A stretch of DNA of 38,292 nucleotides, from assembly GCA_045655645.1 (NCBI GenBank), contig JAZOPS010000015.1, positions 1 through 38,292 on the forward strand. Reading direction: 5' to 3'. A program made the position numbers and the translations under genes. The stretch is from Fimenecus sp045655645 (GTDB lineage Bacteria > Bacillota > Clostridia > Oscillospirales > Acutalibacteraceae). The notes under the pieces are model-generated. The model made no database searches. It saw only the letters and a program-made list of their open reading frames with translations, and was not told the origin of the DNA. This document shows, piece by piece, positions 6,609 through 15,766 of this stretch; the first letter of the stretch is position 1; each line of letters begins with the position of its first letter.

Positions 6609-7499
6609 ATGAGCAACAATCCTATTTTTACAGGTTGTGGTGTTGCAATTGTAACACCTTTCAATGACGATTTAAGTGTTAACTACAAATCACTTGAAAA
6701 TCTTCTTGAATTTCACATTGCAAATGGAACAGATTCAATTGTAATTTGTGGTACTACTGGTGAAAGTGCAACTCTTACACCAAAAGAACATTCAGATGTT
6801 ATCAAATTCACTTGTGATGTTGTAAACCACAGAATTCCTGTTATTGCAGGTACAGGTAGTAACGAAACTGCTTATGCAATTGAGCTTTCAAACGACGCTG
6901 AAAAAGCAGGTGCAGATGCAATGCTTGTTGTTACACCATATTACAACAAATGCTCACAGCGTGGTCTTGTAAAGCACTATCAGGCTATTGCAGACAACAC
7001 ATCAAAACCAATTATTATTTATAATGTTCCAAGCAGAACTGGGGTTAATGTTCTTCCATCAACTTATGCTGAACTTTGCGAACATAAGAATATTATCGCA
7101 ACAAAAGAAGCAAGTGGTAACATTTCACAGATTGCAGAAACGATTGCACTTTGTGGCGATAAACTTGATGTTTATTCAGGTAACGATGACCAGATAGTAC
7201 CTTTAATGTCGCTTGGCGGTAAAGGTGTTATCTCTGTTCTTTCAAATATCTGTCCAAAACTTGCACATGATATTCCAACTCTTTATCTTGAAGGCAAGGT
7301 TAAAGAAAGTGCTGAACTTCAGCTTAAATATCTTGACCTTATCAACGCAATGTTTATGGATGTTAACCCAATTCCTGTAAAAGTTGCAATGAGAATGATG
7401 GGCTTTGATGTCGGTCCACTTCGTATGCCACTTTGTGAAATGGAAGATGCTAAAACTCAGAAACTTGAGGCTATTCTCAAGAAATATGAATTAATCTGA
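6609..7499 (+). CDS. dapA: 4-hydroxy-tetrahydrodipicolinate synthase
   Basis: A 296-residue TIM-barrel aldolase that condenses pyruvate with aspartate semialdehyde, the first committed step to diaminopimelate and lysine. Catalytic residues visible: T49-T50 in CGTTGES, Y138 in YNVPSRTG with R143 for the dicarboxylate site, and Schiff-base K166 in ATKEASG. The length is typical (about 290-300). AAGGAG lies about 9 bp upstream of ATG 6609. In a sporulating organism the product also feeds dipicolinic acid for spores, so this operon connects functionally with the spo genes elsewhere in the window. Confidence 0.97.
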   Translation: MSNNPIFTGCGVAIVTPFNDDLSVNYKSLENLLEFHIANGTDSIVICGTTGESATLTPKEHSDVIKFTCDVVNHRIPVIAGTGSNETAYAIELSNDAEKAGADAMLVVTPYYNKCSQRGLVKHYQAIADNTSKPIIIYNVPSRTGVNVLPSTYAELCEHKNIIATKEASGNISQIAETIALCGDKLDVYSGNDDQIVPLMSLGGKGVISVLSNICPKLAHDIPTLYLEGKVKESAELQLKYLDLINAMFMDVNPIPVKVAMRMMGFDVGPLRMPLCEMEDAKTQKLEAILKKYELI

Positions 7500-7519
7500 T
7501 TTTAATTGGATGTGAAAAA

Positions 7520-8272
7520 ATGACAAGGATTATTTTAAGTGGTGCTTTAGGCAAAATGGGTAAAGCAATTACTGCTTGTGTTGATAACCGTAATGATTGT
7601 GAAATCGTTGCAGGCATTGACTTAGCGAACGAGGAATGCTCATTCCCAATTTTTAAATCTTTTTCTGATATCAATGTAGATGCTGATGTGATTATTGACT
7701 TTTCACATCCATCAGTACTTGAAGATTTGCTTACATTCGCAAAAGAAAAGAAAATTCCCGCTGTAATTGCTACAACAGGATTAAATGAACAACAAATTGA
7801 AGATATTAAAACCGCTTCAAATGATGTTCCCCTTTTCTTCTCTGCAAATATGTCAATCGGTGTGAGTCTTGTTTCAGAACTCGCTAAAAAGGCTGCAAAG
7901 GTTCTTCAAGGTAGTTTCGATATTGAAATTGTTGAAGCTCATCACAATCAAAAAATCGATGCACCAAGTGGTACTGCGTTAATGCTTGCAGATTCTATTT
8001 CGGAGGCGCTTGAAGAAAAACCAATTTATGAATTTGACCGTCACTCAAAGAGAATGAAGAGAACAAAAAACGAAATCGGTATTCACGCTGTTCGTGGTGG
8101 CACAATTGTTGGTGAACATGAAATAATCTTTGCTGGTCCTGATGAAGTTATTAAGATTTCACATTCAGCATATTCAAAGCAATTATTTGCAAATGGTTCA
8201 GTTAATGCAGGATTATTTCTTGTAGGCAAAGAACCAGGATTTTACTCAATGAAAGACCTTGTAAACGAATAA
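7520..8272 (+). CDS. dapB: 4-hydroxy-tetrahydrodipicolinate reductase
   Basis: A 250-residue NAD(P)H-dependent reductase that follows DapA. The N-terminal nucleotide-binding loop is SGALGKMGKAI (7-17). The catalytic signature EAHHNQKIDAPSGTA (139-153) carries H141/H142 and K145, and FSANMSIGV (107-115) is the conserved substrate-side loop. The length is slightly shorter than the E. coli enzyme and normal for Clostridia. It starts 20 bp after dapA, with a modest GGATGTGA ribosome site, and is followed 12 bp later by the ACT-domain gene. Confidence 0.96.
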   Translation: MTRIILSGALGKMGKAITACVDNRNDCEIVAGIDLANEECSFPIFKSFSDINVDADVIIDFSHPSVLEDLLTFAKEKKIPAVIATTGLNEQQIEDIKTASNDVPLFFSANMSIGVSLVSELAKKAAKVLQGSFDIEIVEAHHNQKIDAPSGTALMLADSISEALEEKPIYEFDRHSKRMKRTKNEIGIHAVRGGTIVGEHEIIFAGPDEVIKISHSAYSKQLFANGSVNAGLFLVGKEPGFYSMKDLVNE

Positions 8273-8284
8273 GGAGGATTTAAA

Positions 8285-8737
8285 ATGAAAACTATTGATA
8301 ATATTACAGTTATTGAAAATGTTACACTTATTTCTATTAACGATTCCCCTGCCGATTTCAAAGTTGTTGCTCAGATTTTTGAGATGCTTTCAAGTGCAGA
8401 AATTGATGTCGATATGATTTCACAGAATCCACCGCAAGGCAAAACATCTAATCTTTCATTTACAGTTAACGACGATGATTTAGTTAAGGTTTTTGAAACT
8501 GCTTCAAAGCTTCGTGAACTTCATCCTGAGCTTAAACTTGCAATAAGCAGTGGTAACACAAAGGTTTCAGTTTTTGGTGAAGGAATGAAAAATTGCCCAG
8601 GTGTTGCATCAAAAGTATTCTCAGCAATTGCATCAACTGGTGTAGAAGTAAGAATGATTACAACATCTGAAGTTGATATTTCAGTTCTTGTTTATAGCCA
8701 CGACGGTGACGCAGTTTATTCAGCGCTTAATTCATAA
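8285..8737 (+). CDS. Free-standing double-ACT-domain protein, aspartokinase regulatory-subunit-like
   Basis: A 150-residue protein made of two ACT modules (about 12-75 and 88-148). The second module, VSVFGEGMKNCPGVASKVF followed by ..VRMITTSEVDISVLV, closely follows the C-terminal regulatory domain of aspartate kinases. No kinase catalytic domain is encoded here or in the neighbouring frames. It has the strongest ribosome site of the operon (AAGGAGG) and starts 12 bp after dapB, so it is made as its own polypeptide and not as a leftover of a truncated lysC. The B. subtilis lysine-sensitive aspartokinase II has a separate beta subunit from an internal start that matches its regulatory C-terminus. 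This gene may be an equivalent encoded on its own. The function in lysine feedback is inferred from similarity and operon. Confidence 0.8.
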   Translation: MKTIDNITVIENVTLISINDSPADFKVVAQIFEMLSSAEIDVDMISQNPPQGKTSNLSFTVNDDDLVKVFETASKLRELHPELKLAISSGNTKVSVFGEGMKNCPGVASKVFSAIASTGVEVRMITTSEVDISVLVYSHDGDAVYSALNS

Positions 8738-8750
8738 TTAAACAAATATT

Positions 8751-8787
8751 AAAGGCTTACTGAAATTAATCAGTAAGCCTTTTCTTT
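8751..8787. terminator. Terminator between the lysine operon and tyrS
   Basis: A perfect 13-bp stem (8751-8763 with 8770-8782) with a six-base loop. On the plus strand it ends in a short T-rich run and closes the asd operon. On the minus strand the tail is weaker, but the hairpin may also serve convergent tyrS. Confidence 0.85.
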
Positions 8788-8800
8788 ATGTTTATTGTTA

Positions 8801-10027
8801 TTAAGCCAAAATTGCCTTATAGAAGACTTTTTTGCCCTTCTTAATGATTACATGTCCTTTTTCAAAATCAGCCTTTGAAAGTGCTTTAAATGGCTCTGTA
8901 ACCTTTTCATCATCAATAGAAACGCCACCTTGTTCAATAAGTCTTCTGCACTCACCTTTTGACTTTGCAATACCTGCTTTAATCATAATATCTGATACAA
9001 GTACGCAATCGTCGTTAAAATCGTCTGCAGAGAGTTCTACTGTTGGCATATTCTCTGTATTGCCCTTGCCTGAGAAAAGTGCTCTAGCGCCTTCTTGAGC
9101 CTTTGCAGCCTCTTCTTCACCATGAACAAGCTTTGTAAGCTCAAAAGCAAGAATTTCTTTTGCAGTATTGAGCTGACTGCCTTCCCAAGAATCCATCTTT
9201 TCGATTTCTTCCATTGGTAAGAATGTGAGCATTCTGATACATTTAAGAACATCAGCATCGTCAACATTTCTCCAGTACTGATAGAAATCAAATGGTGATG
9301 TCTTTTCAGGGTCAAGCCAAACTGCACCTGACTGTGTTTTACCCATCTTCTTGCCTTCTGAGTTAAGAAGAAGTGTAATCGTCATAGCGTGTGCATCTTT
9401 GCCGAGCTTTCTACGGATAAGCTCTGTACCACCGAGCATATTGCTCCACTGGTCGTCGCCACCGAACTGCATATTACAACCATATTTTTGGAAGAGCTCA
9501 TAGAAGTCATAGCTCTGCATAATCATATAGTTGAATTCAAGGAATGAAAGACCTTTTTCCATTCTTTGTTTATAGCATTCTGCAGAAAGCATTCTGTTAA
9601 CGCTGAAGCAAGCACCAACTTCACGAAGCACATCAATATAGTTAAGGTCTAAAAGCCAGTCAGCATTATTAACCATAAGTGCTTTGCCTTCAGAGAAATC
9701 AATAAAACGGCTCATCTGCTTTTTAAAGCAATCACAGTTGTGCTGAATTGTTTCTCTTGTCATCATTTGACGCATATCACTTCGACCTGATGGGTCACCA
9801 ATCATAGCAGTACCACCACCAATAAGAGCAATTGGTTTGTTGCCTGCCATCTGTAATCTCTTCATAAGACAAAGTGCCATAAAGTGACCAACATGCAAAC
9901 TATCAGCTGTTGGGTCAAAACCGATATAGAATACAGCTTTACCTTCATTTACAAGATTTTTAATTTCTTCTTCATTTGTTACTTGGGCAATAAGACCACG
10001 AGCAACGAGTTCTTCATAAACTTTCAT
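8801..10027 (-). CDS. tyrS: Tyrosyl-tRNA synthetase
   Basis: A 408-residue class I aminoacyl-tRNA synthetase that charges tRNA-Tyr. The HIGH-type motif is in FDPTADSLHVGHF near residue 40, the tyrosine-binding signature is in the QSYDF/GGDDQWSN regions, and the KMSKS-type loop is KMGKTQSGAVW. The C-terminal approximately 60 residues form an S4-like RNA-binding domain (the IKAGIAKSKGECRRLIEQGG region). The start is ATG at 10027: AAGGAG (10035-10040) lies 7 bp upstream. The longer frame from 10051 adds eight residues that include the ribosome site. It converges on the lysine operon and has its own promoter, with no room for a T-box leader. Confidence 0.97.
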   Translation of the reverse strand: MKVYEELVARGLIAQVTNEEEIKNLVNEGKAVFYIGFDPTADSLHVGHFMALCLMKRLQMAGNKPIALIGGGTAMIGDPSGRSDMRQMMTRETIQHNCDCFKKQMSRFIDFSEGKALMVNNADWLLDLNYIDVLREVGACFSVNRMLSAECYKQRMEKGLSFLEFNYMIMQSYDFYELFQKYGCNMQFGGDDQWSNMLGGTELIRRKLGKDAHAMTITLLLNSEGKKMGKTQSGAVWLDPEKTSPFDFYQYWRNVDDADVLKCIRMLTFLPMEEIEKMDSWEGSQLNTAKEILAFELTKLVHGEEEAAKAQEGARALFSGKGNTENMPTVELSADDFNDDCVLVSDIMIKAGIAKSKGECRRLIEQGGVSIDDEKVTEPFKALSKADFEKGHVIIKKGKKVFYKAILA

Positions 10028-10067
10028 TTTTCTTCTCCTTAAAAAGTTCACTATTAAATCAACAGTA

Positions 10068-10096
10068 ATTATATACTTAATTTAAAATAATTTCAA
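10068..10096 (-). promoter_or_regulatory. Sigma-A-type promoter for tyrS
   Basis: On the minus strand TTGAAA (10091-10096) is followed after exactly 17 bp by TATAAT (10068-10073). The leader to the tyrS ATG would be about 35 bases. It separates tyrS from the recN operon upstream. Confidence 0.65.
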
Positions 10097-10097
10097 G

Positions 10098-11771
10098 TCA
10101 ATATTTTTTAGCATTTTCAATCATTTCGGCAGCCGCATCAAGTGACAACTGAGTTGACTCAATTCCACCAATAATTCGTGCCAATTCGTGAATTCTGCCG
10201 TCATTATCAAGGTTTTCAACTTTTGTATAAGTTTTATTATCACTTTCAGATTTTGAAATTAAGAAATGATTATCAGCAAATGCCGCAATCTGTGCTAAAT
10301 GAGTAACGCAAAGCACTTGTCTGTTTTTAGAAACCTCTTTGAGCTTAATACCAATCTTTTGTGCTGCACGACCACTAACACCTGTATCAACTTCGTCAAA
10401 AATAAGTGTTTGCACATTATCTTTCGACGCTAAAACATTTTTGATTGCAAGCATAATTCGTGATAACTCACCACCGGATGCAATCTTTGAAAGTGGTTTG
10501 GGGTCTTCACCCGCATTGGCTGAAATCAAGAAATAAATTTCATCTGCACCTGTTTCATCAAAAGCTTTTCTATTTTGTACAATCTTAAATGAAATTGATG
10601 CCATATCAAGAAAAGATAACTCATTCTTAACATTCTCTATAAACAATTCACCAAACTTTTGACGGTTTGCAGACAACTTGTTACTTGATTTTTCCATTAT
10701 CTCAAACTTTTCATTCAACTCAACTTCAAGTTGTTCTTTGAGTTTGTCAGAGAAAGTAATGTCATCAAGTTGCTTTTGTGCATTTTCAAGAAACTCTAAA
10801 ATTTGAGTTTCTGTCTGACCATATTTTTTAGAAAGTTTGAATAAAACATCAAGTCTTTCTTCAATAATATCAAGCTCATTTGGGTCAACATCAAGTGAAT
10901 ATAAGAAACTATTCAATTCACTTGCACAGTCCGTAATATTATACGACATTTCTGCAATGCTATCAGAAACATTATTGAGTGTTTCATCAAAAGCAGATGC
11001 TTTAATAAGTGAATTTGATGCAGTGTTAAGCATATCTGCCACACCAGAAAAATTGTCGTTGCCATTGATAATTTCAACCGCATTATTTACAAGTGCGAGA
11101 AGTTGTTCAGCATTTTGTAATACCTTTTTTCGCTTTTCAAGGTCTTCCCATTCGCCTATTTTTATTCCTGCATCTTCAATTTCTTTAATCTGATATGTTA
11201 ATAAGTCAATTTTTCTTGCCTTTTCGCTCTCATTAACAATCAAGTTGTCATATCTTCTTTTAAGAGTTTGGTAATCGTTATAAGCAAACAAATATTCTTC
11301 AAGAATATCGTTATTTTCTGCAAAACTGTCAATATATATATAATGTAATTCTTCATTAAGAAGATTGTGGTTGTCCATTTGGCCATGAACATTAATAAGC
11401 GACTGACCAATTTTTTTAAGCATTGAAACAGTTACACTTGAACCATTAATTTTACATACATTTTTGCCATCAAGTGAAATTTTTCTTGAAATAAGCAAAG
11501 ATTTATCTTCTTCGCAATCAATTCCAAATTCGTCTAAAATTGAAATAACATCATCATTTATATTTTCAAAAAATGCAGAAACTTCTGCATTATTGCTACC
11601 TGTTCTGATAAGTTCACGAGATGTTCTTTCACCAAGGATAGCGTTGATAGCATCAATTATAATTGATTTACCTGCACCAGTTTCACCTGTAAGTACATTA
11701 AGACCGTTATCAAAGTCGATAACAGCCTCTTTAATAATCGCAATATCTGATATTTTAAGATTAGAAAGCAT
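10098..11771 (-). CDS. recN: DNA repair protein RecN
   Basis: A 557-residue SMC-like ATPase acting at double-strand breaks. The Walker A motif is GETGAGKS (29-36). Long coiled-coil arms span roughly 150-400. Near the C-terminus lie the ABC signature ASGGELSR, Walker B LIFDEVDTGVSG and the VTHLAQIAAFAD H-loop. The length is usual (about 550-570). The start ATG lies 5 bp after the argR stop, with GAAAGG of its ribosome site overlapping the end of argR. It is the last gene of the nusB-to-recN cluster, and argR-recN adjacency is widespread in Firmicutes. No LexA box is seen directly upstream. Confidence 0.97.
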   Translation of the reverse strand: MLSNLKISDIAIIKEAVIDFDNGLNVLTGETGAGKSIIIDAINAILGERTSRELIRTGSNNAEVSAFFENINDDVISILDEFGIDCEEDKSLLISRKISLDGKNVCKINGSSVTVSMLKKIGQSLINVHGQMDNHNLLNEELHYIYIDSFAENNDILEEYLFAYNDYQTLKRRYDNLIVNESEKARKIDLLTYQIKEIEDAGIKIGEWEDLEKRKKVLQNAEQLLALVNNAVEIINGNDNFSGVADMLNTASNSLIKASAFDETLNNVSDSIAEMSYNITDCASELNSFLYSLDVDPNELDIIEERLDVLFKLSKKYGQTETQILEFLENAQKQLDDITFSDKLKEQLEVELNEKFEIMEKSSNKLSANRQKFGELFIENVKNELSFLDMASISFKIVQNRKAFDETGADEIYFLISANAGEDPKPLSKIASGGELSRIMLAIKNVLASKDNVQTLIFDEVDTGVSGRAAQKIGIKLKEVSKNRQVLCVTHLAQIAAFADNHFLISKSESDNKTYTKVENLDNDGRIHELARIIGGIESTQLSLDAAAEMIENAKKY

Positions 11772-11776
11772 AAATA

Positions 11777-12223
11777 TCAGCCTTTCAACATCTGACTTAT
11801 TGAGTGCATAGCTTCTGTTGCAAAATGAATATCTTTACAAGCAACGAAGATGGTGTCGTCCCCTGCGATTGTTCCAACAATACCAGAGAGATTTAAATTA
11901 TCAATTGCCATGCAAGCTGCATTTGCAGTGCCAGCATAACATTTAATAACGATAATATTCATAGCAAGTTCAACTGAAAGAGCAGAACGAGTTAGAATTG
12001 TTTTAAAATTATCGTCATTATCATTTTTACTGCTTACTGTGTATTTAATCTCGTTCTTACCAAAATGCTCTTTAACAAGTTTTAATTCTTTTATATCGCG
12101 AGAAATTGTTGCTTGAGTAACTTTATAGCCATTATCAGCAAGCATTTTAATAATTTCTTCTTGTGTTGAAACTGCATTGTTTTTTATAAAATTTAGAATC
12201 AGTTCATGTCTGTTCTTTTTCAT
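11777..12223 (-). CDS. argR: Arginine repressor ArgR/AhrC
   Basis: A 148-residue transcription factor. The N-terminal winged helix-turn-helix (about 1-70) carries STQEEIIKMLADNGYKVTQA and TISRDIKELKL. The C-terminal domain (about 80-148), with GTIAGDDTIFVAC, is the hexamerisation and arginine-binding part. It represses arginine biosynthesis and may activate catabolism when arginine is bound. The start is ATG at 12223: GAGGAG (12231-12236) is 7 bp upstream, while the frame from TTG 12229 would start almost on top of that site. It begins just after the nadK stop. No arginine biosynthesis genes are in the window, so its targets are elsewhere. Confidence 0.95.
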   Translation of the reverse strand: MKKNRHELILNFIKNNAVSTQEEIIKMLADNGYKVTQATISRDIKELKLVKEHFGKNEIKYTVSSKNDNDDNFKTILTRSALSVELAMNIIVIKCYAGTANAACMAIDNLNLSGIVGTIAGDDTIFVACKDIHFATEAMHSISQMLKG

Positions 12224-12225
12224 TT

Positions 12226-13095
12226 TCAAACTCCTCTTTGAGTTAATTTGCTATTAAGTATATCGAAAAACTCATCTGATTTAATTCTAATAAATTCTGC
12301 ATATAATTTAGATTTTGAAACACTGATTTCAGTGTTACTTGACAAAACAACTGTTTTTTCGCCATCTGTTGAAACAGAAATTTCTTGATTAAAATTGTTT
12401 GACGACTTAACAGCCAAACAAGATTTGTCATTAAATACTAATGAACGATTTAATGGAGAGTGCGTACAAATTGGTGTAAGCATTATGCATTGAAGATTAG
12501 GGTCAATAACAGGACTACCAGCCGACCAGGAATAAGCCGTTGAACCAGTAGGTGTTGAAATTATCACACCATCTGCTCTATAACTATTAATTTTTCTATC
12601 GTCACAAAATACATCAAGGTCCATAAGTCTTATATCTTTACCACGAGCAACAACAACATCATTCAAGCAATAACCCATAAATTTGCAATCATCATCTGTT
12701 TTAGCAGTTACTTCAAGCAAAAGACGCCTATCAGTTGAAAAATCCCCTGAAATCAATTTTTCAATAAGTTGCAATTCATTTCCTTCAAGACCTGCTAAAA
12801 ACGCTAAATTACCTGCATTAATGCATAACACAGGTTTCTTATGCAAAGCAGCAGTTTTTGCTGTATGAATAAACGAACCATCGCCGCCAATTGCTATTAC
12901 AACATCAACAACTGAATATAAGTTTTCTAAAAATTTATCATGATTAATCGAAATTGGGAAATTTTCAAAACTTGATTTTTCAAAGAAATATTCTATATTC
13001 AATTTATTGAGACATTCAATTGTATTTACAGTAACTTCAAGAGCTTTTTCTCTTGTAAAGTTTGGCACAATACCAATTTTCAAATTAATCACCAC
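12226..13095 (-). CDS. nadK: NAD kinase
   Basis: An enzyme of 285-289 residues that phosphorylates NAD to NADP. The diagnostic GGDGSFIHTA begins near residue 70, followed by NAGNLAFLAGLEG and the TPTGSTAYSWSAGSPVIDP motif, all intact. The start is uncertain. GTG at 13095 overlaps the tlyA end by 11 bp and lacks a good ribosome site. TTG at 13083 gives the family-like N-terminus MKIGIVPN and has GGTGAT just upstream, which can pair with the 16S 3' end. I favour TTG 13083 slightly but give the longer frame. In this organism nadK sits between tlyA and argR in the conserved cluster. Confidence 0.94.
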   Translation of the reverse strand: MVINLKIGIVPNFTREKALEVTVNTIECLNKLNIEYFFEKSSFENFPISINHDKFLENLYSVVDVVIAIGGDGSFIHTAKTAALHKKPVLCINAGNLAFLAGLEGNELQLIEKLISGDFSTDRRLLLEVTAKTDDDCKFMGYCLNDVVVARGKDIRLMDLDVFCDDRKINSYRADGVIISTPTGSTAYSWSAGSPVIDPNLQCIMLTPICTHSPLNRSLVFNDKSCLAVKSSNNFNQEISVSTDGEKTVVLSSNTEISVSKSKLYAEFIRIKSDEFFDILNSKLTQRGV

Positions 13096-13900
13096 TCAAT
13101 GTTTGATGAGAACCTTCTGCGATTTCGGTAATTTTTTCGTCATTAACAAAATTCTGTTTATCATTATTTTTTGAAATATAAAGAAGATATTCAATATTAC
13201 CTTCAGGACCACGAATTGGTGAGAAATCAAGTCCCAAAACTGAAAAACCTGTTTCAAAGGCAAAATTAACAATTTCAGTTATAACTTCAATATGAGTTGA
13301 AAGTTCTCGAACAACGCCTTTTTTACCAACCTTTTCGCGCCCTGCTTCAAATTGTGGTTTTATAAGAGCAACGCATTCACCATTATCTCTCAAAAAGCCG
13401 TGTAAAACAGGCAAAATCTTCTTTAAAGAAATAAATGAAACATCAATACTTGCAAAATCAATATCATCAGTAACAATTTCTTTTGTTAAGTATCTAAAAT
13501 TTGTTCTTTCAAGATTTATAACTCGCTCATCAGTTCGCAATTTCCAAGCAAGTTGACCATAACCAACATCGATAGCATAAACCTTGCTTGCACCGCATTG
13601 AAGCATGCAATCAGTAAAGCCACCTGTTGATGCACCTATATCCATACAGATACAGTCATCAAGTTTTATGGGAAACATCTTCATTGCCTTTTCAAGCTTA
13701 TATCCACCACGACTGACAAAAGGCATTTTCTTACCCTTAAATTCAATTTTATCTGTTTCTTTAACTGAATATCCCGCTTTAGTTTCTTTTTGCCCGTTAA
13801 CAAAAACTTCACCTGACATAATCAATGCAGTTGCTTTTGAACGAGTTTCGGCAAAACCCAATTCAACTAAAACGATATCAAGTCTTTTTTTCTCAGCCAT
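13085..13900 (-). CDS. tlyA: TlyA family rRNA 2'-O-methyltransferase
   Basis: A 271-residue protein with an N-terminal S4 RNA-binding domain (about 1-65: RLDIVLVELGFAETRSKA) joined to an FtsJ/RrmJ-like SAM methyltransferase domain. The SAM loop is DIGASTGGFTDC, followed by VYAIDVGYGQLAWKLR and later ASIDVSFISLK and LIKPQFEAG. Mycobacterial TlyA methylates ribose of 16S and 23S cytidines; older annotations call the family hemolysin A. In Bacillus the homologue YqxC lies after dxs, as here. The ATG overlaps the dxs stop by 8 bp, with GGAG 7 bp upstream. The exact rRNA target here is unknown. Confidence 0.93.
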   Translation of the reverse strand: MAEKKRLDIVLVELGFAETRSKATALIMSGEVFVNGQKETKAGYSVKETDKIEFKGKKMPFVSRGGYKLEKAMKMFPIKLDDCICMDIGASTGGFTDCMLQCGASKVYAIDVGYGQLAWKLRTDERVINLERTNFRYLTKEIVTDDIDFASIDVSFISLKKILPVLHGFLRDNGECVALIKPQFEAGREKVGKKGVVRELSTHIEVITEIVNFAFETGFSVLGLDFSPIRGPEGNIEYLLYISKNNDKQNFVNDEKITEIAEGSHQTLSGD

Positions 13901-15752
13901 TTGATTTCTCCATTATTTTTGAAACAATGCTTTCAGCATCAAAATTATATTTTTTCATTAAAGAATCAACTGATGCATGAGGAACAAACTCATCATCAAC
14001 GGCGATATGTTCATAATCACCTTTAAAACCAACAGACAATAACATTTGTGCAAAGGATTGTCCGATACCACCTGATTTTTCTGATTCTTCATAGAAACAA
14101 ATCTTTTTAAAATCTTTTGCAATTTCAATAACTTCACTTGGAATTGGTTTAATTTTGTTTAAAACAATACAACATGTTTCAATTTTATTTTTTTTCAGAA
14201 TTTCAGCTGCTTTTAATATTTCAGCAGAAACTCTGCCATAAGACACAAGCAAGATTTTACCATTGCCAAAAACATCAAAATCATTTTCTGTTATTTCAAA
14301 TGCATCAGGCAAAACCGCTTCACAACCTCTTGGATAACGAATAGCAGTCAAATTTTCTGCATTATTTATTCCATTTTTAAAGTCGTATCTCATTCTCTTA
14401 TAAGTAAATGGAGAATAGATTGTAATTTCAGGAATACTGTTTAAAAGTGAAACATCTAATAAACCCTGATGAGTAACGCCATCTTCACCAACAAAGCCAG
14501 CACGGTCAATTGCTAAAATTGCTTTTTGTTTTTGAAGTGTGCCATCATGAACTAATTGGTCATAAGCACGCTGAACAAAAGATGAATAAAGTGCTACAAC
14601 AGGCACCATACCACCTTTTGCAAGTCCCGACGCGAATGTAATTGCATGGCTTTCGGCAATACCAACATCATAAAATCTATCTGGATACTTTTCTGAAAAA
14701 TCTTTAAGTCCAGTACCCAAAGACATTGCTGCAGTAATCGCACAAATATTCTTATTTTTCTCAGCAAGAGAGCACAAATTGTTACCAAATTCAGCAGAAA
14801 AGTTTGTACCGCTTGATTTTGGTTCACCGGTTTCAATATCAAATTTTGATATACCATGATAAATACTTGGTGATTTTTCAGCAAAATCATAACCCTTGCC
14901 CTTAACCGTGCTTATATGTAAAAGCACAGGTGCATTAACAACTTTAGCACCATCAAGAGCTTCACAGAGTTGTTCTATGTTGTGACCATCAATTGGTCCC
15001 ATGTATTCAAAGCCAAGTTCTTCAAAGAATGTACTTTTGTACATAAGATTTTTAACTCTTGTTTTAACATATGAAATAACGCTAGCTATTTCATTACCAA
15101 CAAGAGGTATTTTATTAAGTGCATTTTCAGTTTTCTCTTTTAATCGATAATATTCAGGCTTTGTTCTAATAGCAGCCAAATATCTTGCCATTGAACCTAC
15201 ATTTTCAGAAATAGACATTTCATTATCGTTGAGAATTACAATCAATTTTGTTTCTGAACGGCCTGCGTTGTTGAGTGCTTCATAAGCCATACCACCCGTT
15301 AAGGCTCCATCACCAATAACAGCAATAGTATAGTCATCTTTTCCTAAATTCAAATTAGCCGTTGCAATACCTAATGCAGCAGAAATTGATGTGCTTGAAT
15401 GCCCACTATAAAAAATATCGTGTTCACTCTCTTCAGGTGAAGTAAACCCTGAAACACCATTTTCTGTTCTTAAAGATGAGAACTCGTTGAAACGACCCGT
15501 TAATAGCTTATGTGTATATACCTGATGACCCACATCCCAAATAATTTTATCATTCGGTGAGTCAAACATATAATGCAAAGCTATTGACAACTCAACTGCA
15601 CCTAAATTTGATGACAAATGTCCACCATTTTTAGACACAGTATCAATAAGCACTTGGCGTATTTCAGTCGCAAGAACATCTAAATCTTCAATATTCAGTT
15701 TTTTTAAATCACTTGGTGAATTTATATCACTTAAAAACTGAAATTTTTTCAA
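13893..15752 (-). CDS. dxs: 1-deoxy-D-xylulose-5-phosphate synthase
   Basis: About 619 residues. A thiamine-diphosphate enzyme that joins pyruvate and glyceraldehyde-3-phosphate in the first step of the MEP isoprenoid pathway. Visible motifs are HLSSNLGAVELSIALHYMF, the WDVGHQ(V)Y/HK segment, the ThDP site GDGALTGGMAYEALNNAG followed by ILNDNEMSIS, and the transketolase-type DRAGFVGEDGVTHQG. The start chosen is TTG at 15752, with GGAG 8 bp upstream. A TTG at 15770 would give six more residues, put that GGAG inside the gene and overlap ispA. Placement after ispA links precursor supply with polyprenyl synthesis. Confidence 0.96.
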   Translation of the reverse strand: MKKFQFLSDINSPSDLKKLNIEDLDVLATEIRQVLIDTVSKNGGHLSSNLGAVELSIALHYMFDSPNDKIIWDVGHQVYTHKLLTGRFNEFSSLRTENGVSGFTSPEESEHDIFYSGHSSTSISAALGIATANLNLGKDDYTIAVIGDGALTGGMAYEALNNAGRSETKLIVILNDNEMSISENVGSMARYLAAIRTKPEYYRLKEKTENALNKIPLVGNEIASVISYVKTRVKNLMYKSTFFEELGFEYMGPIDGHNIEQLCEALDGAKVVNAPVLLHISTVKGKGYDFAEKSPSIYHGISKFDIETGEPKSSGTNFSAEFGNNLCSLAEKNKNICAITAAMSLGTGLKDFSEKYPDRFYDVGIAESHAITFASGLAKGGMVPVVALYSSFVQRAYDQLVHDGTLQKQKAILAIDRAGFVGEDGVTHQGLLDVSLLNSIPEITIYSPFTYKRMRYDFKNGINNAENLTAIRYPRGCEAVLPDAFEITENDFDVFGNGKILLVSYGRVSAEILKAAEILKKNKIETCCIVLNKIKPIPSEVIEIAKDFKKICFYEESEKSGGIGQSFAQMLLSVGFKGDYEHIAVDDEFVPHASVDSLMKKYNFDAESIVSKIMEKSNG

Positions 15753-15766
15753 AGCAATTTCTCCAA

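Noticed and set aside
10052..10097. A T-box leader for tyrS
   Set aside because: Only about 70 bases separate the tyrS start from recN, too short for a T-box, and a normal promoter fits the gap.
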